Source: Candidatus Tectimicrobiota bacterium (GTDB lineage: Bacteria; JACPUC01). From it: a DNA stretch of 64,000 nt. This document shows positions 1-9,115 of the stretch, piece after piece. The stretch lies in NCBI GenBank assembly GCA_016192455.1, contig JACPUC010000010.1:62001-126000 (forward strand), in the 5' to 3' direction. Position numbers and translations under genes: made by a program. The notes beneath the pieces are model-generated. The model made no database searches and was not told the DNA's origin. It was given only the letters and a program-made list of their open reading frames with translations. Each line of letters starts with the position of its first letter. Position 1 is the first letter of the stretch.

Positions 1-786
1 AGCGTCTCCGCCGTGGTGTCGGTAACGGTGCGCTCCGGCGTCGAGAACGGCACCCGTCCCGTCATCACCATGGCTGGATTCGGCACCACCGCTGATGCCT
101 TCTCCTCGACGCAGGGCGGCACCATCAAGATGATGGCCCAGGTGGTCGACAACGGCGGTCCCGGCAATCTCACCGTGGAGGTCTTCCTTGGGACGGCGAG
201 CGAGATCGGCACGCGCGTGCAGACGAAATTCTTCGACATGACGGATGCCGACGGCGACGGCATCTTCGAGTTCAGCCAGGCCTTTCCCGGTCTCGGCATC
301 AGCGGCGACATTCCGTTGCCGGGCCTGACGATCCGCGCCACCGATGCCGACGGCAACGTCACCTCCTGGCCGAACCTCGACGTGCGCGGGGTTGCCGCCC
401 CGACCTTCCCCCAGGCCCCCGTTCCCAGCCTGCCCAGCGTCTCGGTCGATACGCCGGTGATCCTCATGGCCGGCTTCGGCACCACGCCCTACACCTACGG
501 CGGCACCAACGGCGGCAGCGGGCGCATCCAGGCGCTGGTGACGGGCGGCGCCGCCCCGGTGCGCGTGGAGGTCTTCATCGAGGTGCGGGACCCGATTAAC
601 ATGACGACGACGCGCGCCCCCATCGTGCCGCTTGCCGACCCGGACGGCGACGGCCTCTACAGCGCGGAGTTCCCGCTCGGCGCCGGCGCATTCTCGCTCG
701 GCGAGCAGGATTTCGGGCTCATCATCGTGGCGACGGGGGCGAATGGACGCTCGGTCACCTGGCCGCACCTCAACATCGTCCGCTGA
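1..786 (+). CDS. C-terminal part of a secreted/surface beta-sandwich repeat protein (5' end outside window)
   Basis: The reading frame is open from base 1, so this is the end of a longer protein. Two modules of about 110 residues are visible. Each opens with a hydrophobic strand and an AGFGTT motif, continues with acidic calcium-loop-like DxDGDG segments (DADGDGIFEF, DPDGDGLYSA), and closes with a TD-DGN...WP-L-V motif such as LPGLTIRATDADGNVTSWP. There is no cysteine or enzyme motif, so an extracellular adhesive or structural role is inferred. The protein at the right end of the window carries the same modules on the opposite strand. The family was recognised only by internal similarity. Confidence 0.7.
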   Translation, partial: SVSAVVSVTVRSGVENGTRPVITMAGFGTTADAFSSTQGGTIKMMAQVVDNGGPGNLTVEVFLGTASEIGTRVQTKFFDMTDADGDGIFEFSQAFPGLGISGDIPLPGLTIRATDADGNVTSWPNLDVRGVAAPTFPQAPVPSLPSVSVDTPVILMAGFGTTPYTYGGTNGGSGRIQALVTGGAAPVRVEVFIEVRDPINMTTTRAPIVPLADPDGDGLYSAEFPLGAGAFSLGEQDFGLIIVATGANGRSVTWPHLNIVR

Positions 787-807
787 GGCGGAGCAGCGCC
801 GATGAAC

Positions 808-837
808 AGGGCCGGACCTCCCGGGAGGTCCGGCCCT
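808..837 (+). terminator. Perfect 30-base palindrome, likely terminator
   Basis: Two 15-base arms (AGGGCCGGACCTCCC and its complement) meet with no spacer 21 bases after the surface-protein stop codon. They would form a very stable hairpin. The run after it is only weakly T-rich (GCCGTTTCT), so this is either an imperfect intrinsic terminator or a bidirectional barrier between the converging genes. Confidence 0.6.
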
Positions 838-953
838 GCCGTTTCTGGACACGCTGCCGCCCCAACCCCTCCGTCTGGCCGGAAGCGAGCGTTCCGCACC
901 CCTTTCGGTGCGTCGACGATCAACACGGCGCACCGACCGTCCGCGGAGCAGCC

Positions 954-1817
954 CTAGCGGCGCCGTTTCTCGAGGATTTCCACGAAGCGATGCAGTCGGC
1001 TGGCGCGCTGCTCCTCGCCGCCGTTGGCATAGATTTGCGCCAAGTTGCGCAGCATGCGGATGAGGATCTCGGCGTCACTTGAAGCCTGCAGGTACTCCTC
1101 GCGGAAGGAGAACCCGAAGCTGGCGAGGAGTTGGGCGCAATCGTGCCGAGCGAGGAGGCGGCCGCCGTTGAAGGCGTCGATGTAGACCTGGTAGTCCTCT
1201 GAGTCGTAGCGCAGGAGGAAGTGCGCCGGCATGCCGATGCCCACCACCGGCAAGCCGAGACGGCGGCAGATGAAGAGGTAGAGGGCGGAGAGGCTGATGG
1301 GGATGCCCAGCTTGCGTTCCAGGACGCGGTTCATGAAGCTGTTGTCGGGGTCGTAGTAGTTCTCGCGGTTGCCCCGGAAGCCGAGAACCTCGAAGAGCTG
1401 GAAGTTCACCGCCTCGATCTGCTCGTCCGGCTCGCGCGCCCGGCGCAGACGCTTGCGGATATCCTCGGCCATCTCGTCGAGGCCGCGGCGATGGGGCTGG
1501 CTGTCATAGTCGGGATAGGCGAAACGAGGCAGCAGAAAGACCCCCTCCTCGAGACTCGAGGCGCCGCCGGGGGTTTCGGCCAGCGCCTGAAACTGCCGCT
1601 CGAGCACCTTGGAGTTGATCTCTTCGAGGACGGCGCGGGCGCGCGCGCTGATGAGGGGGTTGGTGTCGTCCGCGGCCCGCAGGAGCGCGGCGGCGGCCCC
1701 CTCGCCGAGCTCCACCAGCTTGCGGCGCACCGACTTCCAGATGCCCGCGTCTTCCTCTTCCATGAGCTGCAGGAGCGCCTGCAGCTCCGCACCGTGACCA
1801 TGGGCGGGCTTACTCAT
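954..1817 (-). CDS. SirB1/transglutaminase-like core-2 family protein
   Basis: This 287-residue protein matches the SirB1 (UPF0162) family, which has a transglutaminase-like fold and usually no proven reaction. A helical N-terminal part of about 90 residues leads into the core, which includes NRENYYDPDNSFMNRVLERK, GIPISLSALYLFICRRLGLP, and GIGMPAHFLLRY with the family's conserved His. The usual catalytic cysteine of transglutaminases is not clearly present; the cysteine in LFICRRLG sits at the expected helix. The ATG overlaps the stop of the upstream CoA-ligase-like gene as ATGA, so the two are probably translated together. Function is unknown. Confidence 0.75.
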   Translation of the reverse strand: MSKPAHGHGAELQALLQLMEEEDAGIWKSVRRKLVELGEGAAAALLRAADDTNPLISARARAVLEEINSKVLERQFQALAETPGGASSLEEGVFLLPRFAYPDYDSQPHRRGLDEMAEDIRKRLRRAREPDEQIEAVNFQLFEVLGFRGNRENYYDPDNSFMNRVLERKLGIPISLSALYLFICRRLGLPVVGIGMPAHFLLRYDSEDYQVYIDAFNGGRLLARHDCAQLLASFGFSFREEYLQASSDAEILIRMLRNLAQIYANGGEEQRASRLHRFVEILEKRRR

Positions 1818-3199
1818 CTATACAGCTCCAAACGCTCCTCCTTGGGGCGATGGTCGAAGATGCGTTTGCTCTTCAGCTCGTAGCGCGGCAGGGTCTGCGG
1901 CGGCACCACCTCGGTCTCCAGGCGCACGCCGATGGCGTCGCGGTAGACCGCTTCGGCCTGCGCGGCCACGGTGGCATAGTCTGTCGCCGGCACGCTGGGG
2001 TCGACCTCGATCTTCACCAGCATGCGGTCCATCCCCTCCGCCCGCGAGATGTGCAGCTCATAGTGCGGCGAGGCGCCAGGGACCTTGGCCAGGAGGTTCT
2101 CGATGGCGGTGGGATAGATGTTGACGCCGCGGATCGTCACCATGAAGTCGGAGCGCCCCAGGACGCTGCCGTCGAGCCAGCTCCAGGTCCAGCCGCAGCC
2201 GTGCTCGTGGCGGGCGGACCGGCGCACCAGGTCGTGGGTGCGGTACTTGATGAAGACCTGGCCGGTGTGCGCGAAGGTGGAGACGATGTTCTCCCCCACC
2301 TCGCCGTCGGGGACACGCTCCCCGGTGGCCGGATCAGCGCTGAACGAGTGGTAGGCCGACTCGACGGCATGCACGCCGCCGGCGTGCGCCCGGCACTCAA
2401 TGAAGCCGAGGTTCACTTCGCCGATGCCGTAGAAATCGCACACCGTGGCGCCCCAACCCTGTTCCAGGTAGCGGCGCGTGGTGGGGATGTTGAAGCCCGC
2501 CTCGCCGCCGCCGCTGACGAACTTCACGCTGCTGCGGCTCAGGTCGATGCCCTGCTTGCGCGCCAGATCGAGGAGGTGCACGAGGTAGGTCGGTGTCCCC
2601 ACCACGACGGTCGGCTGCAGGTCGAGAATCTGCTGGATGCGCTGCTCGCTGGTCATGCCGCCGCCGGAGTAGACCGTGGCGCCGATGGCGCGCACCCCCC
2701 AGTAGGCGCTCCAGAGGCCGATCCAGAGCCCCCAGTTGAAGCAGAAGTAGAAGCGGTCGCTGGGGCGGATGCCGCAGTCCCAGAACATGATGGCCCACTC
2801 ATCGCCGCAGCGCAGGCTGTCGTAATGGGTGAAGGCTTCGCGCAGGGGCGCCCCCGTGGTTCCGGAGGTCTGGAAGTAGTAGAGGTGGTAGTCCTCGGGC
2901 AGCGCCATGGAGGGGAAGAGGGACGTCTCCTGCTCCTTCAGGAAGTCGGGCTTATCGGTGAACGGCACCTTGGTGTAGAAGTCCTCCCAGGTATGGACAT
3001 CCTCCGGCGTGATCCCGGCCTTGTCGTAGAGGCGGCGATAGAGCGGCGAGTTCCGGTAGGCGTAAGCGAGGAGCAGCTTGATGCGGCGCCAGTGCAGCTC
3101 ATCGAGCTGCTCGCGCGGCAGCGTCATGAGGTACTCGTTCCAGAAACTGTTCCGCGCCGCCCGCGGGCCGAAGATTGGGCGAACGTCGCCTTGGCTCAC
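1814..3199 (-). CDS. PaaK-like phenylacetate-CoA ligase / AMP-forming adenylating enzyme
   Basis: The 461-residue protein has the layout of phenylacetate-CoA ligases: an N-terminal helical part (LLAYAYRNSPLYRRLYDKAG), the phosphate-binding loop TSGTTGAP near residue 112, an aromatic substrate pocket region (FCFNWGLWIGLW), the adenine motif DFYGIGEVN, the hinge aspartate in GRSDFMVTIRGVNIYP, and a C-terminal PaaK-type domain. The family activates aromatic or other carboxylic acids to acyl-CoA using ATP. It lies divergently next to a 2-oxoacid oxidoreductase operon, which suits an aromatic-acid pathway. The exact substrate is not readable. The family call is strong. Confidence 0.85.
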   Translation of the reverse strand: MSQGDVRPIFGPRAARNSFWNEYLMTLPREQLDELHWRRIKLLLAYAYRNSPLYRRLYDKAGITPEDVHTWEDFYTKVPFTDKPDFLKEQETSLFPSMALPEDYHLYYFQTSGTTGAPLREAFTHYDSLRCGDEWAIMFWDCGIRPSDRFYFCFNWGLWIGLWSAYWGVRAIGATVYSGGGMTSEQRIQQILDLQPTVVVGTPTYLVHLLDLARKQGIDLSRSSVKFVSGGGEAGFNIPTTRRYLEQGWGATVCDFYGIGEVNLGFIECRAHAGGVHAVESAYHSFSADPATGERVPDGEVGENIVSTFAHTGQVFIKYRTHDLVRRSARHEHGCGWTWSWLDGSVLGRSDFMVTIRGVNIYPTAIENLLAKVPGASPHYELHISRAEGMDRMLVKIEVDPSVPATDYATVAAQAEAVYRDAIGVRLETEVVPPQTLPRYELKSKRIFDHRPKEERLELYR

Positions 3200-3535
3200 G
3201 AGACCATCTCCTTATAGACAAAGGCATGGCTCGCATGGAGCGGCGCACTCGGCTCGCCCCAAACCAGCGCGCGACTAAGCTCCAGTCCAGTCTAGCACGA
3301 TCCACGTGCTCCTGCCATGAGAGGTGCGGCCCACCGAAATGGTGCAAATCACCATCGCTGTCAGTATAAGCATGGCGCGGGCTAAGTCGTTCTCATATAA
3401 TACATTCGTCCCACAGGGACAGGCTGAGGGGTCAACGGCCTGGGTCTTTAACCGGCATGACGCGAGCCGGCGGGTTCCTGGCGGCAGGCGGCGCCGCGCC
3501 GCGGGTGATGCCGACATGGCGCGGGGTAGGGTGCG
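3200..3535. promoter_or_regulatory. Divergent intergenic region with a TATAAT box
   Basis: This 336-base spacer separates the minus-strand CoA-ligase gene from the plus-strand oxidoreductase operon. An exact TATAAT lies at 3396-3401 in an AT-rich patch, but no good TTGACA lies 16-18 bases upstream on the plus strand. The same patch could serve the minus strand. No coding signal was recognised here. Confidence 0.35.
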
Positions 3536-4096
3536 ATGAAGAAAATCCTGATTCATGGTCGCGGCGGCCAGGGCGCCAAGCTGGCCGGCGAACTCATCAT
3601 CGCCACGCTCTTCAAGCAGGGGCGCATGGTCCAGGGCATGCCGCTGTACACCGGCGCCAAGATGGGGCAGCCCCTGGTCTACTCGATCAAGATCGACCCC
3701 AGCGGCGACCGGGCCCTGCCGACCACCGGCATCGACGGCATCGTCGTGCTGCACCCCAACATGCTGACGCCCAACCTGACCAAGAACGCCAACCCCGGCT
3801 GCTACGTCCTCATCAACTGCCCGGAGGGGCCGGAAGCTTACGAGGGGCTGGCCGACATCGTCGCCTGCGTGGACGGCAATCGCATCGCCCGCGAGCACGG
3901 CCTGGTGAAGGCCAACGTGCCCACGGTCAGCACCACCATGGCCGGCGCCTTCACGCGCGTCAGCGAACTCTTTCCCTTCGAGGCCATGACGCAAGCCATT
4001 CGCGAGTATTTCCCCCGCCATGCCGAGGTGAACATCGAGGTTGCCAGGCGCGGCTTCAGTGAAGTTCAGCTCCTTGAGAGAATCCGACATGCGTGA
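3536..4096 (+). CDS. 2-oxoacid:acceptor oxidoreductase, gamma subunit
   Basis: This 186-residue protein starts with KKILIHGRGGQGAKLAGELI, the glycine-rich opening of the gamma domain of pyruvate/2-oxoacid:ferredoxin oxidoreductases. TTGIDGIVVLHP and the C-terminal EVNIEVARRGF also fit. The domain helps bind CoA and couples to the alpha/beta core, which cleaves a 2-oxoacid to acyl-CoA and CO2 while reducing an electron carrier. It is the first gene of the operon; its stop overlaps the next gene's ATG by eight bases. A GGGGTAGGG stretch precedes the ATG. The gene order recalls phenylglyoxylate dehydrogenase (Pad) and benzoate-type KGOR clusters. Confidence 0.88.
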   Translation: MKKILIHGRGGQGAKLAGELIIATLFKQGRMVQGMPLYTGAKMGQPLVYSIKIDPSGDRALPTTGIDGIVVLHPNMLTPNLTKNANPGCYVLINCPEGPEAYEGLADIVACVDGNRIAREHGLVKANVPTVSTTMAGAFTRVSELFPFEAMTQAIREYFPRHAEVNIEVARRGFSEVQLLERIRHA

Positions 4097-5810
4097 CGTC
4101 CGCTTTCATTCCGAAGGGGTGTCGCTCGACCTTGACATCAGCTCGCAGCGCACCCTGATTCCAATCTATGATTTCCACGAGAAGACCAGCCCCTGCCGCG
4201 TCGGCTGCCCCGCCGGGCACAACATCGCCTGGGCCCTGAATCAGGTGCGCAACGGCGACTTCAGCGCCGCCCTCGAGCTGTTCCGCGAGGAAAGCCCGTT
4301 CCCGTCCATCACCGGTCGCGTTTGCTACCACCCCTGCGAGCCGGTCTGCAACCGCGGCGCGCACGACGAGCCCCTGGCGATCAACATGCTCGAGCGCGCC
4401 ATGGCGGATCATGGGAAAGCAGCGCTGCCCGAGCCGTTGGCGCGTCATCCCGAGCAGATCGCCGTGATCGGCAGCGGGCCGGCGGGGCTCACCGCCGCCT
4501 ACCACCTGAGGTGGCTCGGCTACCGGGTGACGGTCTACGAGAAGCAGCAAGAGGCCGGCGGCGTGCTGCGCTACGGCATCCCCGACTATCGCCTGCCGAA
4601 GACCATCGTGCGCCGCGAAGTGGCACACCTGGCGCGCATGGGGATCGCGTTCCGCACCGGCGTGGCGGTCGGCTCCGACCTGCCCTTCGAGGAGCTCCTC
4701 GACGATCATGACGCCCTCTTCCTGGGAATCGGGCTGTCGGCGGGGCGCAAGCTGCCGCTGGAGGGGATTGATGCGCTCTCCTCGATGGCCGGCCTCGATT
4801 TCCTCTGGCGCGCCAAGGAGGGGTTGATCACCGAGCTGCGCGGCCGCGTCCTGGTGATCGGCGGCGGCGACGTGGCCATCGACGTGGCGCGTTCGGCGCG
4901 CCGTCTCGGCGCCGCATCGGTGGCTCTCTACTGCCTCGAGGATCGCCAGCACATGCCGGCCCACCCCGAGGAGGTCCACGAGGCCGGGCAGGAGAAGGTG
5001 GCGATCACCCCCGGCTGGGCGCCGGTCGCGCTCGCCTCGCGGCCCGACGGCGTCGTCGTGGAAATGCGCGGGGTGGACCGTCTGGAGAGCGGCCGCCCGG
5101 TCTTCAACGAGGCGCGCACCGAGGTTGCCTGCGACCACATCCTTTACGCCATCGGCCAGCAGGCGGAGGCGGCCTTCTTGCCGGCGGACTGGCTGACGGA
5201 CGGCCGGCTGCGCGTCAACGCCGTGGGCCAGACGGCGCACCCGAAGGTCTTCGCGGGCGGCGACATCGCCGGCAGCTACAACGTCGTGCAGGCCATCGGC
5301 GCCGCCAAGCTGGCCGTCCTTGGCATCGACTGCGCATTGCGCGGCCGCGACTGGCGCGCCTGGCTGCCGCGGATCAAGCTCGGCAACGGCCAGGCCATCT
5401 CGCTGCGCGCCTATCGGCAGCTCATCGTCGGTCAGCAGGCGCCGCAGGCGCGCTCCGTGGTGCCGTACGAAGCGATCAACGCCGACTACTTCCCGCGCCG
5501 CGAGCGCCTCGCCCGGCCGCACCTGGCCGTGGCGGAGCCCCGGAGCTTCGCGGAGGTGAACACCGAGGTCCCGAAGGACATCGCCATCCGCGAGGCGTCG
5601 CGCTGCTTCCACTGCGGCGAGTGCACGGTCTGCGGCAACTGCTTCATCTACTGCCCCGACTCGGCCGTGGTGCAGCGCCAGGACGGTTTCTTCGCCATCA
5701 ACGAGCTGCAGTGCAAGGGCTGCGGCCAGTGCGTGCAGGAGTGCCCGCGCGACGCCATGAGCATGGTGCTGGACCTGAAGCCGGAGAGCCAGGCGGCGGC
5801 GGTCGCCTGA
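4089..5810 (+). CDS. GltD-like NAD(P)H oxidoreductase fused to 2[4Fe-4S] ferredoxin (first of tandem pair)
   Basis: This 573-residue protein has an N-terminal cysteine-rich Fer4_20-type domain (PCRVGCPAGHNIAWAL, VCYHPCEPVCNRG), then two Rossmann folds: FAD-binding IAVIGSGPAGLTAAYHL and NAD(P)-binding VLVIGGGDVAIDVARSARR. The GGD motif FAGGDIAGSYNVVQAIG follows, and two clusters sit at the C-terminus (CFHCGECTVCGNCFIYCP and CKGCGQCVQECP). The role expected from KorC/PadH homologues is to pass electrons from the 2-oxoacid oxidoreductase core to NAD(P)+. The ATG at 4089 gives an N-terminus aligned with the second copy. A longer start at 4041 would run further into the gamma gene and is not preferred. 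Confidence 0.85.
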   Translation: MRDVRFHSEGVSLDLDISSQRTLIPIYDFHEKTSPCRVGCPAGHNIAWALNQVRNGDFSAALELFREESPFPSITGRVCYHPCEPVCNRGAHDEPLAINMLERAMADHGKAALPEPLARHPEQIAVIGSGPAGLTAAYHLRWLGYRVTVYEKQQEAGGVLRYGIPDYRLPKTIVRREVAHLARMGIAFRTGVAVGSDLPFEELLDDHDALFLGIGLSAGRKLPLEGIDALSSMAGLDFLWRAKEGLITELRGRVLVIGGGDVAIDVARSARRLGAASVALYCLEDRQHMPAHPEEVHEAGQEKVAITPGWAPVALASRPDGVVVEMRGVDRLESGRPVFNEARTEVACDHILYAIGQQAEAAFLPADWLTDGRLRVNAVGQTAHPKVFAGGDIAGSYNVVQAIGAAKLAVLGIDCALRGRDWRAWLPRIKLGNGQAISLRAYRQLIVGQQAPQARSVVPYEAINADYFPRRERLARPHLAVAEPRSFAEVNTEVPKDIAIREASRCFHCGECTVCGNCFIYCPDSAVVQRQDGFFAINELQCKGCGQCVQECPRDAMSMVLDLKPESQAAAVA

Positions 5811-6003
5811 GCGCCGCGCGTCATGGCGCCAGGCAGAAGTGGGGCGTATATTGCTGAACTGGTCCGGAGGCGTCGCCCTCCTCGCCCGGCCGGGAGCCGG
5901 CGCGTCACGGCGAAGCAGACGCCTCGCGGCATCGCCCCGCAACGCCGAGCCACCGTCGCCGGCCGCGCTGTCCACGAAGTTCGCCCCCGGGAGTGAGTTC
6001 AGT

Positions 6004-7725
6004 ATGGGTGACCTGCGCTTCACCTCGAAAGGCTTGTCGTACGAGGTCGACATCAGCTCCCAGCGCACCATGGTGCCCGTCTACGACTTTCCCCAGAAGA
6101 CCAGTCCCTGCCGCGTCGGCTGTCCGGCGGGGCATGACATTGCCTGGGCGCTCTACCTGGTCCGCCAGGGCGAGTTCGGCGCCGCCCTGGCGCTGTTCCG
6201 CGAGGAGAGTCCCTTCCCATCCATCACCGGGCGCGTCTGCTACTACCCCTGCGAGGCAGTCTGCAACCGCGGCGAGCACGACGAGGCGCTGGCCATCAAC
6301 ATGCTCGAACGGGCTCTGGCGGATCACGGCACCATCCCAGCCCCCCGGCCCCTCGCCAGCCATGCCGAGCACATCGCCGTCGTCGGCAGCGGCCCCGCCG
6401 GCTTGACCGCCGCCTACCACCTGGCGTGGCTGGGCTATCGCGTCACGGTCTACGAGAAGGAGCAAGAGATCGGCGGGGTGCTGCGCTACGGCATCCCGGA
6501 CTACCGCCTGCCGCGGCAGGTGGTGCGCGACGTCGAGGCGATGCTGCGCGGCATGGGGGTGGCGTTCCGCACCGGCGCGGCCGTGGGGCCCGAGCTTCCC
6601 TTCAAGACCCTCCTGGCCGAGCATGACGCCCTCTTCCTCGGCGTCGGCCTGTCGGAGGCGCGCGCCCTGACGCTGAAGGGGATCGAGGCGGTCTCCTCGA
6701 TGCCAGGCATCGAGTTCCTCTACCGCGCCAAGGAGGGCCGCGTGCGGAGCATCGAGGGACACGTGCTGGTCATCGGGGCAGGCGACGTGGCCCTCGACGT
6801 AGCGCGCTCGGCCAAGCGCCTGGGCGCCGACAAGGTGAGCATCTACTACCGCGTCCACCTGCGGGCGCATCCGGAGGAGCTGCGCGAGGCGGCGCGGGAG
6901 CGCATCAGCATCGACGGCGGCTGGGAGCCGGTGCGCCTGGCGCCCCAGAAGGATGGCGGCGTCGTGGTGCGCATGCAGGGGGTCGATCACCTCGTGGAGG
7001 GTCGCGCCGTCCACAACGAGCGGCAGACCGAGGTGCGCTGCGACCACATCATCTACGCCGTCGGCCAGCGCGCCAACGCCTCCTTCCTGCCGCCCGAACT
7101 GCTCAGCAACGGCGGCCTGGCCGTCAATGCCCTGGGCCAGACGGCGCACCCCAAGGTGTTCGCCGGCGGCGACATCACCGGATCGTACAACGTCGTTGAG
7201 GCGATCGGCGGAGCGAAGCGCGCCGTCATCGGCATCGACAGCCTGCTGCGGGGACGGGACGGCGCGGCGCTGCTGGCGCGCGTCAGCCTCGGCGAGTCTC
7301 GGCCCGGGGAATCTCCGCCCGTCTCGCTGCGCTCCTATCGCCAGCTCCTGGGCGGCGAGGCGGCGCCCCTGGTGCGGCAGAGCGTGCCATACGCCGCCAT
7401 CAACGCCGACTACTTCCCGCCGCAAGAGCGCGTCGGCCGGCCCCACCTGGGCCTCGACGAGCGCCGCGGCCTATGTGACGAGGTGAACCTCGAGGTGCCG
7501 CGGGAGGTAGCGATCCGCGAGGCGTCGCGCTGCTTCCACTGCGGCGAGTGCACGGTCTGCGGCAACTGCTTCATCTACTGCCCAGACTCGGCCGTGCTGC
7601 AGGGGGAGGATGGCTTCTTCAGCATCAACGGCATGCAGTGCAAGGGCTGCGGCCAGTGCGTGGCGGAGTGCCCGCGCAGCGCCATGAGCATGGTGCCCGA
7701 AGGCGACGCCGTGGCGGTCGCCTAA
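6004..7725 (+). CDS. GltD-like NAD(P)H oxidoreductase fused to 2[4Fe-4S] ferredoxin (second of tandem pair)
   Basis: This copy is also 573 residues and has the same domain order: N-terminal PCRVGCPAGHDIAWAL, FAD motif IAVVGSGPAGLTAAYHL, NAD(P) motif VLVIGAGDVALDVARSAKR, FAGGDITGSYNVVEAIG, and a C-terminal eight-cysteine ferredoxin region nearly identical to the first copy. A GGGAG precedes the ATG at 6004. The segment after the second Rossmann fold differs: the first copy keeps DRQHMPAHPEE, whereas this one reads YRVHLRAHPEE and lacks the MPA usual in GltD relatives. It is clearly a tandem duplication. The copies may serve different partners or form a heteromer. Confidence 0.85.
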   Translation: MGDLRFTSKGLSYEVDISSQRTMVPVYDFPQKTSPCRVGCPAGHDIAWALYLVRQGEFGAALALFREESPFPSITGRVCYYPCEAVCNRGEHDEALAINMLERALADHGTIPAPRPLASHAEHIAVVGSGPAGLTAAYHLAWLGYRVTVYEKEQEIGGVLRYGIPDYRLPRQVVRDVEAMLRGMGVAFRTGAAVGPELPFKTLLAEHDALFLGVGLSEARALTLKGIEAVSSMPGIEFLYRAKEGRVRSIEGHVLVIGAGDVALDVARSAKRLGADKVSIYYRVHLRAHPEELREAARERISIDGGWEPVRLAPQKDGGVVVRMQGVDHLVEGRAVHNERQTEVRCDHIIYAVGQRANASFLPPELLSNGGLAVNALGQTAHPKVFAGGDITGSYNVVEAIGGAKRAVIGIDSLLRGRDGAALLARVSLGESRPGESPPVSLRSYRQLLGGEAAPLVRQSVPYAAINADYFPPQERVGRPHLGLDERRGLCDEVNLEVPREVAIREASRCFHCGECTVCGNCFIYCPDSAVLQGEDGFFSINGMQCKGCGQCVAECPRSAMSMVPEGDAVAVA

Positions 7726-7862
7726 GCCGCTGGCCGGCGCCCCGCGCCTGGCCCGGCGCCACGCCATTAGGGTAGGCGAGCGTGCCGGCCGCCGCGTGCC
7801 GGTGGGGGGGCCGGCCTCCACAACGTGGCATCCGTGCGTGTCAGTGTCATGAGAGGCGGTCA

Positions 7863-9005
7863 ATGCGTACAATGATGAATGGCGCCGAGGCGATGGCCGA
7901 AGCGGCAAAGCTGTCCGGCGTGAAGGTGACGGCGGTCTTCCCCATCACGCCGCAGACGGAGGTTGCGGAGCTCCTCTGCAACACACCCGGCATCACCACC
8001 TTGCGCGGCAACTCCGAGTACAACGTCATGGCCCTCACCCAGGGGGCGGCGTGGGGTGGGGCGCGCGTCTTCACGGTGACGGCCGGCCAGGGCCTTGTCT
8101 TGATGAGCGAGCTGATGTGGGAGGTGGCGGGGAACCGCCTGCCCATCGTCATGGGGGTCTTCAGCCGCTCCCTGAAGGGTCCCACCTGGAGCCTCGGCTC
8201 ACAGCAGAACGACGCCCTGATGATGCGCGACACCGGCTGGCTGCAGTTCTACTGCGAGTCGGCGCAGGAGATCCTCGACTACATCCTCATCGCCTACAAG
8301 CTCTGCGAGCAGGTGAGCATGCCGGCGATGGTGGTGGGGGACGGCTTCTACCTCAGCCATACGACGGAACCCATCGACCTGCCCGAGCCCGAGCAGGTGG
8401 CGCGCTTCCTGCTTCCGGAGCCGCCGCAGAAGGTCCTGCCGATCGGCCTCGGCGCCACCGATTTCGCCAGCAAACGTCCACCCGTGGACTACTACCACTT
8501 CTACGAAGAGCTGAACGACGAAGTCCGCAATCTCCCCGAGGGTCCCCTGCCGCACGTTTTCGAAGAGTTCGCCCGCCTCTTCGGGCGCGAGCGGGGGCTT
8601 GTGGAGACCCACAACTGCGACCGCGCCAGGACGGTCTTCGTCACCTCCGGCATCACCAGCGGCACGGTGCGGGCCTACATCAACGAACACCCGGAGAGCT
8701 GCGCGGCGGTCGGTCTCATCAAGCTGCTGGGGCTGCGGCCCTTCCCGGAGCGCGAGCTGCTGGCGGCCATCGGCCCGCAGGTGGAGAACCTGGTAGTGAT
8801 CGACCGCAACGTCTCGGTCGGCCGCGGCGGCATCTGGGCGCAGGAGATCGCCGCCACCCTCTTCAACCGACCGGGGCCGCGGCCGACGCTCTTCAACTAC
8901 ATCGTCGGGATCGGCGGCGAGAACGTCGACCAGCAGGTGATCGAGCGCATCCACAAGGACATCATCAGCGGCAACGCGGAGACTGTGCCGCGCTTCATCC
9001 ACTAA
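7863..9005 (+). CDS. 2-oxoacid:acceptor oxidoreductase, alpha subunit
   Basis: This 380-residue protein opens with MNGAEAMAEAAKLSGVKVTA and AVFPITPQTEVAELL, the start of the pyrimidine-binding alpha subunit. GNSEYNVMALTQGAAWGGAR and FTVTAGQGLVLMSE carry the family's core, and the transketolase C-like part ends with VVIDRNVSVGRGGIWAQEI. With the beta subunit it forms the thiamine-diphosphate active site that decarboxylates a 2-oxoacid. The ATG at 7863 follows GAGAGGCGG. The phenylglyoxylate dehydrogenase, pyruvate and branched-chain oxoacid subfamilies cannot be told apart by eye; neighbouring CoA-ligase and UbiD genes make an aromatic oxoacid plausible. Confidence 0.85.
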   Translation: MRTMMNGAEAMAEAAKLSGVKVTAVFPITPQTEVAELLCNTPGITTLRGNSEYNVMALTQGAAWGGARVFTVTAGQGLVLMSELMWEVAGNRLPIVMGVFSRSLKGPTWSLGSQQNDALMMRDTGWLQFYCESAQEILDYILIAYKLCEQVSMPAMVVGDGFYLSHTTEPIDLPEPEQVARFLLPEPPQKVLPIGLGATDFASKRPPVDYYHFYEELNDEVRNLPEGPLPHVFEEFARLFGRERGLVETHNCDRARTVFVTSGITSGTVRAYINEHPESCAAVGLIKLLGLRPFPERELLAAIGPQVENLVVIDRNVSVGRGGIWAQEIAATLFNRPGPRPTLFNYIVGIGGENVDQQVIERIHKDIISGNAETVPRFIH

Positions 9006-9115
9006 CAGCCCGACACGGTTGGCAGGCGGCCGCCGCGGCGCTGCTTTCGAGCCCGGCGGCAACCTCCTCAGCCGGCAGCATAGAGCCTCGACCAGCGAGG
9101 CGGGACGAGCAGCGT

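Noticed and set aside
1850..3217. Long plus-strand frame opposite the CoA-ligase gene
   Set aside because: Its sequence is Val/Arg/Ala-rich without family motifs and mirrors codon bias of the ligase on the other strand.
4056..6071. Long minus-strand frame opposite the first flavoprotein gene
   Set aside because: It is antisense to a clear enzyme and shows no domain.
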